Source: Lutibacter litoralis
GTDB lineage: Bacteria; Bacteroidota; Bacteroidia; Flavobacteriales; Flavobacteriaceae
Direction of reading: 5' to 3'
DNA length: 64,000 nt
Assembly (NCBI RefSeq): GCF_014646675.1
Contig: NZ_BMNS01000003.1
Location: forward strand, 357,580-421,579
The notes beneath the pieces are model-generated. The model was not told the origin of the DNA. It ran no database searches and was given only the letters and a program-made list of their open reading frames with translations. Shown here piece after piece: positions 37,430 to 46,610 of this stretch (position 1 is the stretch's first letter; every line of letters begins with the position of its first letter). A program made the position numbers and the translations under genes.

Positions 37430-39499
37430 GTGATAGGTACAATTACGAAATATTTTATTGTAAATTTAACCTTGGTGTTAATGACATTTCAAGGGTTTTC
37501 TCAATCGAATAAGAAAGGATTTTATAAGGGAGAAGGTTCCAGACAAGTTCATCTTGATTTTCATACTACTGAAAAATTGGAGAATATTGGTAAGAGTTGG
37601 AATAAGGATGAATGGCAACAAACCTTAAAAGATGGACATGTAAACTCCATTAATATTTTTGCCAAAGGACATCACGGATGGGCTTATTATAATACTAAAA
37701 TAGGGAAACGTCACCCCAATTTAAAATTTGATTTACTTAAAGCTCAAATTGAAGCAAACAAAGAAATAGGTGTTTCATCTCAAGCTTATGTAACTGTTGG
37801 CTGGAATGTGCTCGATGGAAAGGAGCATCCAGAATGGGTGTCAACAGGTAAGGATGGTAAAAATACTTTTGCAGAAATGGAGGCGAAATCAAAACCAGGA
37901 GAACATTTTTCTTGGGGATGGCCTAACATGTATCCAGAAGGCCCTTATATGGAGCATTTGTTGAAGCATACTGAAGAGATTGTGAAAAATTACGATGTTG
38001 ATGGTTTTTGGTTTGATATTGTGCCTGTTGGAAATATCAATTACAATGAGTACAGTAAAAAAGATATGGAAGCCAATGGTATAGATTGGAATAATGAAGA
38101 GGAGGCCTGGGCTTATCATTGTAAAAAAATGCATACTTATTTTCAGAAGACAAATGCGCTTATAAAAAAATACAAACCCAATGCCACTATTTATTATAAC
38201 TGGACCACTCCAATAAGTAATAAACGCATTGTGGATGAGCACTATGATCAATATAATACCAAGCAGGATTTAGAAGATTTACCAACTACTTGGGCAGGTT
38301 ATGATGTATTTCCGGTACGAGCTAAATATTATGCAAATACAGGAAAACCAATTGTGGCTATGAGTGGGAAATTCCATTCGGCCTGGGGAGAGTTTGGAGG
38401 CTTTAAACACAAAGATGCTATCTGGTATGAAGCAGCGAGTATGCTTTCTTATGGAGCTATGGCTAATTTTGGAGATCAATTACATCCTACAGGAAAATTA
38501 GAAAAAGCAACTTATGATAATATTGGTCATGCATATGAGTATATTGAAAAAATTGAAGATTATAGTTTAAACTCAAAACATTTGGCAAAAACAGCTATTT
38601 GGTTAAGCTTTACAGGAAGAGATAATGATTTGACCAAAATGTTGTTGGAAAAACAAGTGAATTTTGTGGTGGCAAATAATTTAAATGATTGGAGTGATTT
38701 AAAATTAATAATCTTAAACAGTGATGTGAAGTTAAATGAGGAAGAAACAATAAAGATTCAAGCATTTGTTGATAAGGGAGGGAAACTGTTTATTCTTGAA
38801 AAAGGAGCTTTTGAAAACGGGAAGTGGAAATTTGATATTGGAGCAACATATTTGGGAGATGCCACAGCCGATGTTTATTATACATTAGTCTCAGATAAAT
38901 TGACAGAAGATTTAATACAATCGCCATTTTTAAATCGTTATCCTGCAGTTCGAGTTCAACCTGAAGCAGGAACAGAAATACTAGCAAAAATTCATGAACC
39001 TTATTTTAACAGAACTGTTGAGCATTGGACATCTCATGACAATACGCCGTATAATACAAAAGCAGCTGCTCATCCAGCAATTATTAGAAATGGAAATATT
39101 GTTTGGGCGGCACACCGTCTTGAAAGAAACTACGGAAAAGAAGGGTCGAGAGTACATAAGCAATTATTTTATAATGCCTTAAAACAGGTGTTAACAGATC
39201 CTTTTGTAGAAGCAGATTTACCAAGTAGTGGACGTGTAAATTTATTACATCAACCGCAAGAAAATCGCTATGTGGTGCATTTAACATATGCCACGCCACA
39301 TCAGCGTGGTCGTGCAAAGGTAATAGAAGATTTGGTACCTTTATACAATGTAAATGTACGTGTGGACTTTGATGAAAAAATTAAAAAGGTCTACACTATT
39401 CCAGATAAAATGGAATTGAAAATGAAAAAAGTTGGAAACCAATTAGAAGTAGTTGTTCCTGAATTTAGATGCCACAGTGGAGTGGTTTATGAATATTAA
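37430..39499 (+). CDS. GH151-like alpha-L-fucosidase (GHL6 plus GH42-type trimerisation domain)
   Basis: A 689-residue exported protein. The frame opens with GTG at 37430, followed by a signal-like segment (YFIVNLTLVLMTFQGFSQ); no ATG upstream fits, so a GTG start is likely. The N-terminal barrel carries GFYKGEGSRQVHLDFHT, NIFAKGHHGWAYY and VDGFWFDIVPVG, as in hypothetical glycosyl hydrolase 6 domains. The middle (LKLIILNSDVKLNEEETIKI, FVDKGGKLFILEKG) resembles the beta-galactosidase trimerisation domain. This pair defines GH151, which contains alpha-L-fucosidases. The family call is made from motif memory only. Confidence 0.72.
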   Translation: MIGTITKYFIVNLTLVLMTFQGFSQSNKKGFYKGEGSRQVHLDFHTTEKLENIGKSWNKDEWQQTLKDGHVNSINIFAKGHHGWAYYNTKIGKRHPNLKFDLLKAQIEANKEIGVSSQAYVTVGWNVLDGKEHPEWVSTGKDGKNTFAEMEAKSKPGEHFSWGWPNMYPEGPYMEHLLKHTEEIVKNYDVDGFWFDIVPVGNINYNEYSKKDMEANGIDWNNEEEAWAYHCKKMHTYFQKTNALIKKYKPNATIYYNWTTPISNKRIVDEHYDQYNTKQDLEDLPTTWAGYDVFPVRAKYYANTGKPIVAMSGKFHSAWGEFGGFKHKDAIWYEAASMLSYGAMANFGDQLHPTGKLEKATYDNIGHAYEYIEKIEDYSLNSKHLAKTAIWLSFTGRDNDLTKMLLEKQVNFVVANNLNDWSDLKLIILNSDVKLNEEETIKIQAFVDKGGKLFILEKGAFENGKWKFDIGATYLGDATADVYYTLVSDKLTEDLIQSPFLNRYPAVRVQPEAGTEILAKIHEPYFNRTVEHWTSHDNTPYNTKAAAHPAIIRNGNIVWAAHRLERNYGKEGSRVHKQLFYNALKQVLTDPFVEADLPSSGRVNLLHQPQENRYVVHLTYATPHQRGRAKVIEDLVPLYNVNVRVDFDEKIKKVYTIPDKMELKMKKVGNQLEVVVPEFRCHSGVVYEY

Positions 39500-39544
39500 A
39501 ATTAAAGTTTATTTGATTAATTGTGGATTGATTGTCTATTTGTG

Positions 39545-39572
39545 GGATCAATACCTTTAAAGGTATTGATCC
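39545..39572 (+). terminator. Perfect 28-bp palindrome between GH151-like and GH20 genes
   Basis: GGATCAATACC, then TTTAAA, then GGTATTGATCC: every base pairs, giving a long stem with almost no loop. No T run follows. It may end the GH29-GH29-GH151 transcript, stabilise mRNA or be a protein site. Confidence 0.55.
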
Positions 39573-39622
39573 ATACAAATTAATAAGGTTTCAAAAATAA
39601 AAATACACTAAAAAATATAAAA

Positions 39623-41311
39623 ATGAGAATTACAATTTTAGCAATAATTTGTTTATTGAGTATTTCCTGCTCAAATAAATATAAGGATATAAGCAATCAA
39701 GAAGGGGCTTATCAAGTAATACCAAAACCAACTCTACTAGAAATTTCAAAAGGAAGATTTTTAATAAATTCGGATACTAAAATTTTAGGGGATTTAAATT
39801 TGACAAACGAAGGAGAATATTTAGCAGAAATGTTAAGTCTTTCAACAGGAGAAAATATTGAGTTTGATTCAAAAAGTAGCAATGGAAACATTGTATTAAA
39901 AATAGATGAAGCTATAACTAATGATGAAGGGTATGAATTAAAAGTAACTTACAATGAAATTACTATTTCAGGAAAAACTTCTAAAGGTATCTTTTATGGA
40001 ATTCAAACATTAAGACAATTAATGCCAGCTTCTATTGAATCAGGAGGTGATACAGAAGAAGAATTAACCATTCCAGCAGTGAGCATCAAAGATAATCCGA
40101 GATACTCTTATAGAGGAATGCATTTAGATGTTGCTCGTCATTTCTTTCCTGTTTCATTTGTGAAAAAATACATCGATTTAATTGCAATGCATAAAATGAA
40201 TACATTCCATTGGCATTTAACAGAAGATCAGGGATGGAGAATTGAAATAAAAAAATATCCAAAATTAACTGAAGTTGGAGCCTGGAGAAATGGAACTATT
40301 GTTGGTCATCACCCGGGAATTTCAAACGATCAAAAGAAATATGGAGGGTTTTACACACAGGAAGAAGTAAAGGAGATAGTAAAATACGCTTCAGAACGTC
40401 ATGTAACTGTAATCCCTGAAATTGAACTTCCAGGTCATGGAGGAGCAGCTATTGCATCCTATCCTTTTTTAAGTTGTTTCCCTGAAGAACCAACAAAAAT
40501 TTATAATGATATGGTCTCAGACAAAGGAAAAGAACTTCAAGCCAACGGAACACCCAAAATAGTTTACGAAACGTGGGGTGTAATTGATGATGTATTTTGT
40601 GCCGGTCAAGAAGAAACCTTTCAGTTTTTAAAAGATGTTTTAGCCGAAGTCATTCCATTGTTTCCTTCTCAATATATTCATATCGGAGGTGATGAATGTC
40701 CAAAAGGAAATTGGAAACGATGCTCCAGATGTCAACAAAGAATAAAAGAGCAAGGTTTAAAAGATGAGCACGAGCTACAGAGTTATTTCATTCAGAGAAT
40801 GGAAAAATATATAAATTCAAAGGGAAAAAAATTAATTGGCTGGGATGAGATTTTAGAAGGTGGTTTAGCGCCAAATGCAACTGTAATGTCTTGGAGAGGT
40901 ACCAAAGGAGGTATTGAAGCAGCAAAACAAAAACACGATGTAATTATGACTCCTGGGCATTCTTGTTATTTTGATCATTACCAATCCAAGGATAAGGATA
41001 ATGAGCCATTGGCTATCGGAGGAATGACCACCGTTGAAGATGTATATGCCTATGAACCAACACCTAAGGAGTTAACCACAGAAGAACAAAAATATATTTT
41101 AGGGGCTCAAGGAAATGTTTGGACAGAATATATGGAAACAACTGATTATGTTGAATATATGATTCTACCTAGAATGACAGCTTTATCTGAAGTAGTTTGG
41201 TCGTCAAAAGAAGGAAAGAACTGGGATGATTTTCAACAACGATTAAATCATATTTCTAAAAGATATGAGGTTATGGGATTAAATTATGCGAAGCATAGTG
41301 TAAATAAATAA
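39623..41311 (+). CDS. GH20 beta-N-acetylhexosaminidase, lipoprotein
   Basis: A 562-residue lipoprotein (SISC, lipid Cys at residue 16) that should remove terminal GlcNAc or GalNAc. The GH20b N-terminal domain (YQVIPKPTLLEI, GIFYGIQTLRQLMP) is followed by the catalytic barrel YSYRGMHLDVARHFF, KMNTFHWHLTEDQGWRIEI and the catalytic pair Asp357-Glu358 in YIHIGGDECPKGNW. MSWRGTKGG and GAQGNVWTEY complete the site. It is intact, unlike the GH20 fragment at 29795, and shows that the target glycan probably contains hexosamine. Confidence 0.94.
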   Translation: MRITILAIICLLSISCSNKYKDISNQEGAYQVIPKPTLLEISKGRFLINSDTKILGDLNLTNEGEYLAEMLSLSTGENIEFDSKSSNGNIVLKIDEAITNDEGYELKVTYNEITISGKTSKGIFYGIQTLRQLMPASIESGGDTEEELTIPAVSIKDNPRYSYRGMHLDVARHFFPVSFVKKYIDLIAMHKMNTFHWHLTEDQGWRIEIKKYPKLTEVGAWRNGTIVGHHPGISNDQKKYGGFYTQEEVKEIVKYASERHVTVIPEIELPGHGGAAIASYPFLSCFPEEPTKIYNDMVSDKGKELQANGTPKIVYETWGVIDDVFCAGQEETFQFLKDVLAEVIPLFPSQYIHIGGDECPKGNWKRCSRCQQRIKEQGLKDEHELQSYFIQRMEKYINSKGKKLIGWDEILEGGLAPNATVMSWRGTKGGIEAAKQKHDVIMTPGHSCYFDHYQSKDKDNEPLAIGGMTTVEDVYAYEPTPKELTTEEQKYILGAQGNVWTEYMETTDYVEYMILPRMTALSEVVWSSKEGKNWDDFQQRLNHISKRYEVMGLNYAKHSVNK

Positions 41312-41383
41312 TAATTATTAGAGAGTAGTAGTCCAAAAGAATTAATTTAAAATTTGAGATGACTACTATTCCAATTTTAAGAT

Positions 41384-43414
41384 ATGATAAAAAATATTGA
41401 ATTAAGGGCTGCAGATAATATACGAATTTTATCTGCGAGCATGGTTGAAAAAGCAAAATCTGGTCATCCAGGTGGAGCAATGGGTGGAGCAGATTTTATA
41501 AATATTCTTTACTCTGAATTTTTAAATTATGACCCATCAGATATGAATTGGGCATACAGGGATCGATTTTTCTTAGATCCAGGTCATATGTCTCCAATGT
41601 TATATTCAGTATTGGCATTGTCTGGATATTATACGATGGATGATTTGAGGGAATTTCGACAATGGGGTAGTGTTACTCCTGGACATCCGGAAGTTGATTT
41701 TAAAAGAGGTGTTGAAAATACTTCAGGGCCATTAGGTCAAGGACATACAATGGCAGTTGGAGCAGCAATAGCTGAGCGATTTTTAGTGGCTCGATTTGGT
41801 GAATGGATGGCTCATAAAACATATACTTTTATTTCTGATGGAGGTATTCAAGAAGAAATATCTCAGGGAGCAGGTCGTATTGCAGGACATTTAGGGTTAA
41901 ATAATCTTATTATGTTTTATGATTCAAATGACATTCAATTATCAACAACAGTTGATGATGTGACGTCTGAAGATACTGCTAAAAAATACATAGCCTGGGG
42001 CTGGAATGTGAGTATTATTGATGGTAATAATGCTAGTGAAATTAGAGAAGCATTAAAGTTAGCAAATAGTAGTTTAGATAAACCAACACTTATTATAGGT
42101 AAAACTATAATGGGAAAAGGATGTTTACAGGAGTCTGGTGAAAATTTTGAAGGAAAAACAGCAACTCACGGTCAGCCTATATCGGCTGCTGGGGCAAGCT
42201 TTAAAGCCACTATTGAAAATTTAGGTGGTAATCCTGAAAATCCATTTCAAGTTTTTCCAGAAGTGGAAGAATTATATTTAAATAGAAAAGGAGAACTTTT
42301 AAAGTTTGCTGCTGAAAAGAAAAAAATAGAGAAAGAATGGACTGCTGAAAACAAAGAATTGGCGGTTAAACTTGAACGATTTTTATCAGGAGAGGTACCA
42401 GATTTCGATTTTTCAAAAATAGAACAAAACCCAAATTCAGCAACTCGGGGAGCATCTGCAACTGTTTTAAGTGCTTTTGCAAATGAAATTGAAAATATGC
42501 TTGTTTCATCAGCAGACTTGTCGAATTCAGATAAAACAGATGGTTTTTTAAAAAATACAACATCTTTAAATAAAAATGATTTTTCTGGGGCATTTTTACA
42601 AGCTGGAGTCTGTGAATTGACAATGGCAAGCATTATGAATGGAGTTGCACTTCATGGAGGATTGATTCCAGTGTGTGGAACATTTTTTGTGTTTTCAGAT
42701 TATATGAAGCCAGCTACTCGATTATCGGCACTAATGGAACTTCCAGTAATTTATATATGGACACATGATGCTTTTCGTGTGGGAGAAGATGGCCCAACAC
42801 ATCAGCCTATTGAACAAGAGGCACAAATTAGATTGATGGAGAAATTACAAAATCATAGTGGTAGAAATTCTATGCTGGTTTTACGTCCTGCTGATGTGGT
42901 TGAAACTACTGTTGCTTGGAAAATGGCTTTAGAAAATAAGAAAACACCCACAGCATTAATCCTTTCTAGACAAAACATTAAAAACCTACCTGTAGAAAAT
43001 CCATATATAAATGCTTTGAAGGCAGCAAAAGGAGCTTATGTTGTAGTTGATTGTGTAGGGACACCAGATATTGTGCTTTTAGCAAGTGGTTCAGAAGTTT
43101 CTACATTAATTGAGAGTACTGATAAATTGAAAGAAGATTTTAAAGTTCGTGTAGTATCCGTTCCATCTGAAGGATTATTCCGTTCCCAGGAATTGGAATA
43201 TCAGCAATCTGTATTACCTGCTGGAATTCCTCGTTTTGGATTGACTGCAGGACTTTCAGTAAACCTAGAAGGTTTGGTTGGTGAAAATGGAAAAGTTTGG
43301 GGATTAAATCATTTCGGATATTCAGCACCAGCAACGGTTTTAGATGATAAATTTGGATTTACTCCAGAACATATAAGCAAAGAAATTATTAATTATATGA
43401 AGTTAAATTCATAA
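41384..43414 (+). CDS. tkt: Transketolase
   Basis: Thiamine-diphosphate enzyme of 676 residues carrying both halves in one chain. It shows [37 protein letters not shown], the cofactor region [20 protein letters not shown] ending in Asn, and the pyrimidine-domain motifs [20 protein letters not shown] and [10 protein letters not shown]. It transfers two-carbon units in the pentose phosphate pathway. A transketolase inside a polysaccharide locus is not routine for fucose use, but it fits the processing of a pentose 5-phosphate made by the isomerase/kinase pair at 1386-4811. The transaldolase follows 14 bp later. Confidence 0.93.
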   Translation: MIKNIELRAADNIRILSASMVEKAKSGHPGGAMGGADFINILYSEFLNYDPSDMNWAYRDRFFLDPGHMSPMLYSVLALSGYYTMDDLREFRQWGSVTPGHPEVDFKRGVENTSGPLGQGHTMAVGAAIAERFLVARFGEWMAHKTYTFISDGGIQEEISQGAGRIAGHLGLNNLIMFYDSNDIQLSTTVDDVTSEDTAKKYIAWGWNVSIIDGNNASEIREALKLANSSLDKPTLIIGKTIMGKGCLQESGENFEGKTATHGQPISAAGASFKATIENLGGNPENPFQVFPEVEELYLNRKGELLKFAAEKKKIEKEWTAENKELAVKLERFLSGEVPDFDFSKIEQNPNSATRGASATVLSAFANEIENMLVSSADLSNSDKTDGFLKNTTSLNKNDFSGAFLQAGVCELTMASIMNGVALHGGLIPVCGTFFVFSDYMKPATRLSALMELPVIYIWTHDAFRVGEDGPTHQPIEQEAQIRLMEKLQNHSGRNSMLVLRPADVVETTVAWKMALENKKTPTALILSRQNIKNLPVENPYINALKAAKGAYVVVDCVGTPDIVLLASGSEVSTLIESTDKLKEDFKVRVVSVPSEGLFRSQELEYQQSVLPAGIPRFGLTAGLSVNLEGLVGENGKVWGLNHFGYSAPATVLDDKFGFTPEHISKEIINYMKLNS

Positions 43415-43428
43415 ATAAAAAACACAAA

Positions 43429-44094
43429 ATGAAATTTTTTATAGATACAGCAAACTTAGAGCATATAAAAGAAGCAGAAGCTTTAGGAGTTCTAGATGGA
43501 GTTACCACGAACCCATCGTTAATGGCAAAAGAAGGAATTACAGGGAAAGATAATATTCTAAAGCATTATAGTGCTATTTGTAATATAGTTGAAGGTGATG
43601 TAAGTGCGGAAGTTATTGCAACAGATTTTGAAGGAATGGTTAGAGAAGGAGAAGAGCTAGCGGCTTTACATCCTCAAATAGTAGTGAAATTACCAATGAT
43701 TGCAGATGGAGTAAAAGCTTGCAAGTATTTTTCTGATAAAGGTATTAAAACGAACGTTACCTTAGTGTTTTCAGCCGGACAGGCTCTGTTGGCAGCAAAG
43801 GCAGGAGCAGCTTTTGTATCGCCATTTATTGGTCGTTTAGATGATATTTCAACAGATGGTTTAAATCTTATTTCTGAAATTAGACAGATTTATTATAACT
43901 ATGGTTTTGAAACTCAAATTTTAGCTGCCTCAGTCCGTCATACAATGCATGTAATTAATTGTGCAAAATTAGGAGCTGATGTAATGACAGGTCCTTTATC
44001 TTCAATATATGGTTTGTTAAAGCACCCATTGACAGATATTGGATTGGCTCAGTTTTTAGCCGATTACAAAAAAGGAAATTCATCTAATTATTAA
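43429..44094 (+). CDS. tal: Transaldolase, TalC/FSA-type
   Basis: A small aldolase of 221 residues of the transaldolase/fructose-6-phosphate aldolase group. Motifs are [27 protein letters not shown], the Schiff-base Lys87 in IVVKLPM, and [21 protein letters not shown] favours TalC-type transaldolase over true fructose-6-phosphate aldolase. It makes a two-gene unit with transketolase. Together they would return pentose phosphate to glycolytic intermediates. An alternative is that it cleaves an unusual ketose phosphate, since no fuculose aldolase is seen in the locus. Confidence 0.92.
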   Translation: MKFFIDTANLEHIKEAEALGVLDGVTTNPSLMAKEGITGKDNILKHYSAICNIVEGDVSAEVIATDFEGMVREGEELAALHPQIVVKLPMIADGVKACKYFSDKGIKTNVTLVFSAGQALLAAKAGAAFVSPFIGRLDDISTDGLNLISEIRQIYYNYGFETQILAASVRHTMHVINCAKLGADVMTGPLSSIYGLLKHPLTDIGLAQFLADYKKGNSSNY

Positions 44095-44148
44095 CTGATT
44101 TTGAATATGATTTGTGTGACTGTAAAAATCTGAGCTTTTTCGGACGTA

Positions 44149-44162
44149 GCAAATCGTTTGTT
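44149..44162 (+). promoter_or_regulatory. Possible variant LacI-type operator
   Basis: GCAAATCGTTTGTT has symmetric CAAA-TCG-TTTG with a CG centre. It differs from the GCTAAA family and stands alone in the 267-bp gap before the SDR-like gene, where I see nothing else definite. Confidence 0.25.
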
Positions 44163-44361
44163 AAAATGTTTGTCATTTTGTGCTAGTTCAAATTTAAGCA
44201 TAAATTATATTCAGCTTAAGTTTACATTTTATTTGGTATTTTCAGATCGGTATCATTTTTCAAGAGTTTTAAATCAGTTACAAGATTAACTCCTGCCAGT
44301 TACAAATCAGGAAAATACACTTAATTTTTTATATTAAATCTTAAAATATTAATTTGTAATT

Positions 44362-45003
44362 ATGGATTTAAACCTTCAAGATAAAGTTGTTATTATAACA
44401 GAAGATATTTATGGCGTATGTAATCAAATAGCAAGAACTCTCAAGAGTGAACGTGCTTACCCAATTATTATTAATGCAAACAACTTAAGTGATTTAAATA
44501 ATAATATAAAAAAGATTTATAATATACCTTCAAAGAATGTAGTAATTGATGCTCTTATAAATATTGTTGATGATGATAAAGCTAATAAATACAAAAAACT
44601 ATTACAGCATTTTTATCAAGATTTTGATTTAAAAAATATACTTTCTAATAATTTTTCAATTATTAATCTTGGTTTTCATTCGTCATTAAAGATAATTAGA
44701 GATTCCTATGAAACAGAGGTAATAGATTTTGATAAAAAAGATGCTGCAATTGAATGTTTTTTTCAGTTTAAGAAGAATACAGTAATTTTTCCGAAGTTTG
44801 ATAATTTTATTTCAACTTCAGAATTGGGAAGGGTTAAGGTTAAATCAAATAAGGATTCAGATTTAACAAAAAGTCAAGTGGCAAATACTGTTGCTTTTCT
44901 TTTAAAAGAGAAGTCAAAACAAATTTTGAACCAAATTATTTATGTAGATAATGGCCTGCATTTATTTGATAACGACAATAATTTTGATTTTAATATAAAT
45001 TAA
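44362..45003 (+). CDS. Degenerate short-chain dehydrogenase-like protein, cofactor motif lost
   Basis: A 213-residue protein. Both ends resemble SDR enzymes found in flavobacterial sugar loci: MDLNLQDKVVIITEDIYGV at the start and SQVANTVAFLLKEKSKQI then IIYVDNGLHLFD at the end. The glycine-rich NAD motif TGxxxGxG is replaced by TEDIYGVC. No NAG motif or YxxxK catalytic pair is visible, and the chain is about 40 residues short of the usual 250-260. It keeps an open frame, so it is either a very recent relic or a protein with a new non-enzymatic role. It is also richer in Asn, Asp and Lys than the genes before it. Confidence 0.6.
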   Translation: MDLNLQDKVVIITEDIYGVCNQIARTLKSERAYPIIINANNLSDLNNNIKKIYNIPSKNVVIDALINIVDDDKANKYKKLLQHFYQDFDLKNILSNNFSIINLGFHSSLKIIRDSYETEVIDFDKKDAAIECFFQFKKNTVIFPKFDNFISTSELGRVKVKSNKDSDLTKSQVANTVAFLLKEKSKQILNQIIYVDNGLHLFDNDNNFDFNIN

Positions 45004-46040
45004 TACATAAAAATTGAAAACATTATAACCAATTTATACTATAGGAGATTATAAAAAAAGTTTATTTTACGATAACGAAAGTCAACTTGTTTGCGGATGT
45101 TCAGGACTAGGAATTGAAGGGGACTCAATTGATAGGTTTTACTCCCATATGCTATTTTTTTTGATATCTTATCAAGTTTTTAATATTTGAGGCTAGTCAC
45201 TTAACAGGTATTGACAGTGATTACCTTAAATTCAAAAAGAAAACATTTCATGTTAAAGGGCAATTACCTTGCATATTAGGTTGTTAGCAATATATTTGAT
45301 GTTTAAATTACTATTAATTTCTTAAATACTGCTAAATATGTTTCATATAAATCGCGTGTGTTCCTATAGCTGTCGGGGTTGTATTTAATTTATTCATTGT
45401 TGAATGCCAAATCAGCAATTTGTCATTGATAGTTAATAGTAATGCACTTTCGCAAACCATTGAAAGTCCTTTTCACAACAGGAAAGGTTAGATAAGAAAT
45501 TGTTTGATGAAATATATGCAATGGTTTAAAGAAACATTGTAAAAGATTTCTCTAGTACCTCACTAAACGGGAGTTTTTACTATACTATTGGTTCTAATTC
45601 CATTCAGCACATTCCCCTACATTCCGCAAAAAAAGCTTCATTTCGGTGAAAGAGTTTCATTACAAAGATCTTGGACACAATCCCCGATTTCAGCTGTCCA
45701 TTGCGTTAACCTTTCCCTCTATGCTGGGAAGGAACACTACATTACCGAGCCAAAATCGTGAATAGCGTCCGCCAAATCGGAATTACATTATTCATTTTGG
45801 TACTGCTTCCTATGTTTTGATACTTCACAAAAATCTTTAAACTTACATCCGCACCCTCACTGATCCTCCCTTTTTTTGACAGCAAAATACCAATAGTTGG
45901 AAGTTGAACGGACTGCATAAACCATTTCGCTACGCTTCACTTTTTATAAGTCCTTATCAATTCCAACTATTGAAAATGTATCAGCAACAAAAAAAGGAAA
46001 CAGCGAGGGCACTATGGGAAGTAAATCTAAAATTAATCTT
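45004..46040. other. Gene-poor stretch at the edge of a decayed mobile element
   Basis: About 1 kb without a convincing gene on either strand. Short open pieces occur (for example one reading VCGCSGLGIEGDSIDRFYS near 45090-45150), but none has a start codon or recognisable family. The right half is noticeably less AT-rich than the surrounding genes and contains the long hairpin at 45891-45972. It lies directly before ssb and RadC-like genes and is likely control or transfer-related DNA of that element. Confidence 0.5.
45891..45972. other. Long imperfect hairpin, possible structured RNA or DNA site
   Basis: CAATAGTTGGAAGTTGA (45891-45907) pairs with TCAATTCCAACTATTG (45957-45972) with one bulged base. 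Inside, GGACT pairs with AGTCC, and ATAAA with TTTAT, leaving a loop of about 21 bases. The nested pairing over 82 nt is unlikely by chance. Function unknown. Confidence 0.55.
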
Positions 46041-46178
46041 ATGAAATCTTACAAAAATATCAAAAAGGAAGCGGCACCAAAAAAAACAAAAAAGGAAAAT
46101 GCTCAAGATATAATAAGTAAATCACTTCAAAAAAACAAAAACAAACTGTCTGAAAAGTTCAGATGGTATTTTAATTAA
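46041..46178 (+). CDS. Small basic protein upstream of ssb
   Basis: An ATG-started frame of 45 residues, too short for most gene callers, with very high Lys content (KNIKKEAAPKKTKKENAQ) and an end of KLSEKFRWYFN. It stops 18 bp before the ssb start and is in the same direction, so it may be the first gene of the ssb-radC unit. No family is recognised. The composition suggests a nucleic-acid-binding or intrinsically disordered peptide, if it is translated. Confidence 0.45.
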   Translation: MKSYKNIKKEAAPKKTKKENAQDIISKSLQKNKNKLSEKFRWYFN

Positions 46179-46196
46179 TTTTTAAATAATTTTATT

Positions 46197-46535
46197 ATGA
46201 GTACTCTAAAAAACAAAGTACAGTTAATCGGAAACGTTGGACAAGAACCAACCATTACAAACCTTGAAAGTGGTAAAAAAGTAGCTCGTTTATCATTGGC
46301 AACCAATGAAAATTACAAAAACTCAAACGGAGAAAAACAAACAGAAACCAATTGGCATACCATTGTAGCCTGGGGAAAAACTGCTGAAATTATTGAGAAG
46401 TATGTTACCAAAGGCAAAGAGATTGCCATTGAAGGTAAATTGACATCTCGCTCGTATGAAACCAAAGAGGGTGAAAAACGCTATGTAACTGAAGTTTTAG
46501 CAAATGAAATAGTATTGCTAGGTAACGCTGAATAG
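46197..46535 (+). CDS. ssb: Single-stranded DNA-binding protein, mobile-element type
   Basis: A 112-residue protein consisting of just the OB fold: KNKVQLIGNVGQEPTITNLE, KKVARLSLATNENY, ETNWHTIVAWGKTAEIIEKYV and KEIAIEGKLTSRSYETKEGE. It lacks the acidic disordered tail and DDDIPF-type tip of chromosomal replication SSB, as is common for SSBs of integrative elements and plasmids. It stands between the small basic ORF and a RadC-like gene, a common gene pairing in Bacteroidota conjugative elements. A terminator-like hairpin follows. Confidence 0.9.
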   Translation: MSTLKNKVQLIGNVGQEPTITNLESGKKVARLSLATNENYKNSNGEKQTETNWHTIVAWGKTAEIIEKYVTKGKEIAIEGKLTSRSYETKEGEKRYVTEVLANEIVLLGNAE

Positions 46536-46545
46536 CATACAACAT

Positions 46546-46583
46546 AAAGAGGGTGTTCTCTTGGAAAATTGTACCCTCTTTTA
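46546..46583 (+). terminator. Intrinsic terminator after ssb
   Basis: AAAGAGGGT and ACCCTCTTT form a perfect 9-bp stem with an 18-base loop, followed by TTTA. Confidence 0.65.
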
Positions 46584-46610
46584 TTAGTATTAACCATAAA
46601 AAGTAAAACA

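Noticed and set aside
37889-39317. Minus-strand frames of 60-120 codons inside the GH151-like gene
   Set aside because: Antisense shadows; low-complexity translations and no start signals or domains.
44362-45003. Functional L-fucose dehydrogenase (SDR)
   Set aside because: NAD-binding glycine motif and the YxxxK catalytic pair are missing, so an active dehydrogenase is not supported.
45004-46040. CRISPR array or tandem repeat in the gene-poor stretch
   Set aside because: No regularly spaced direct repeats are seen; only the single nested hairpin stands out.
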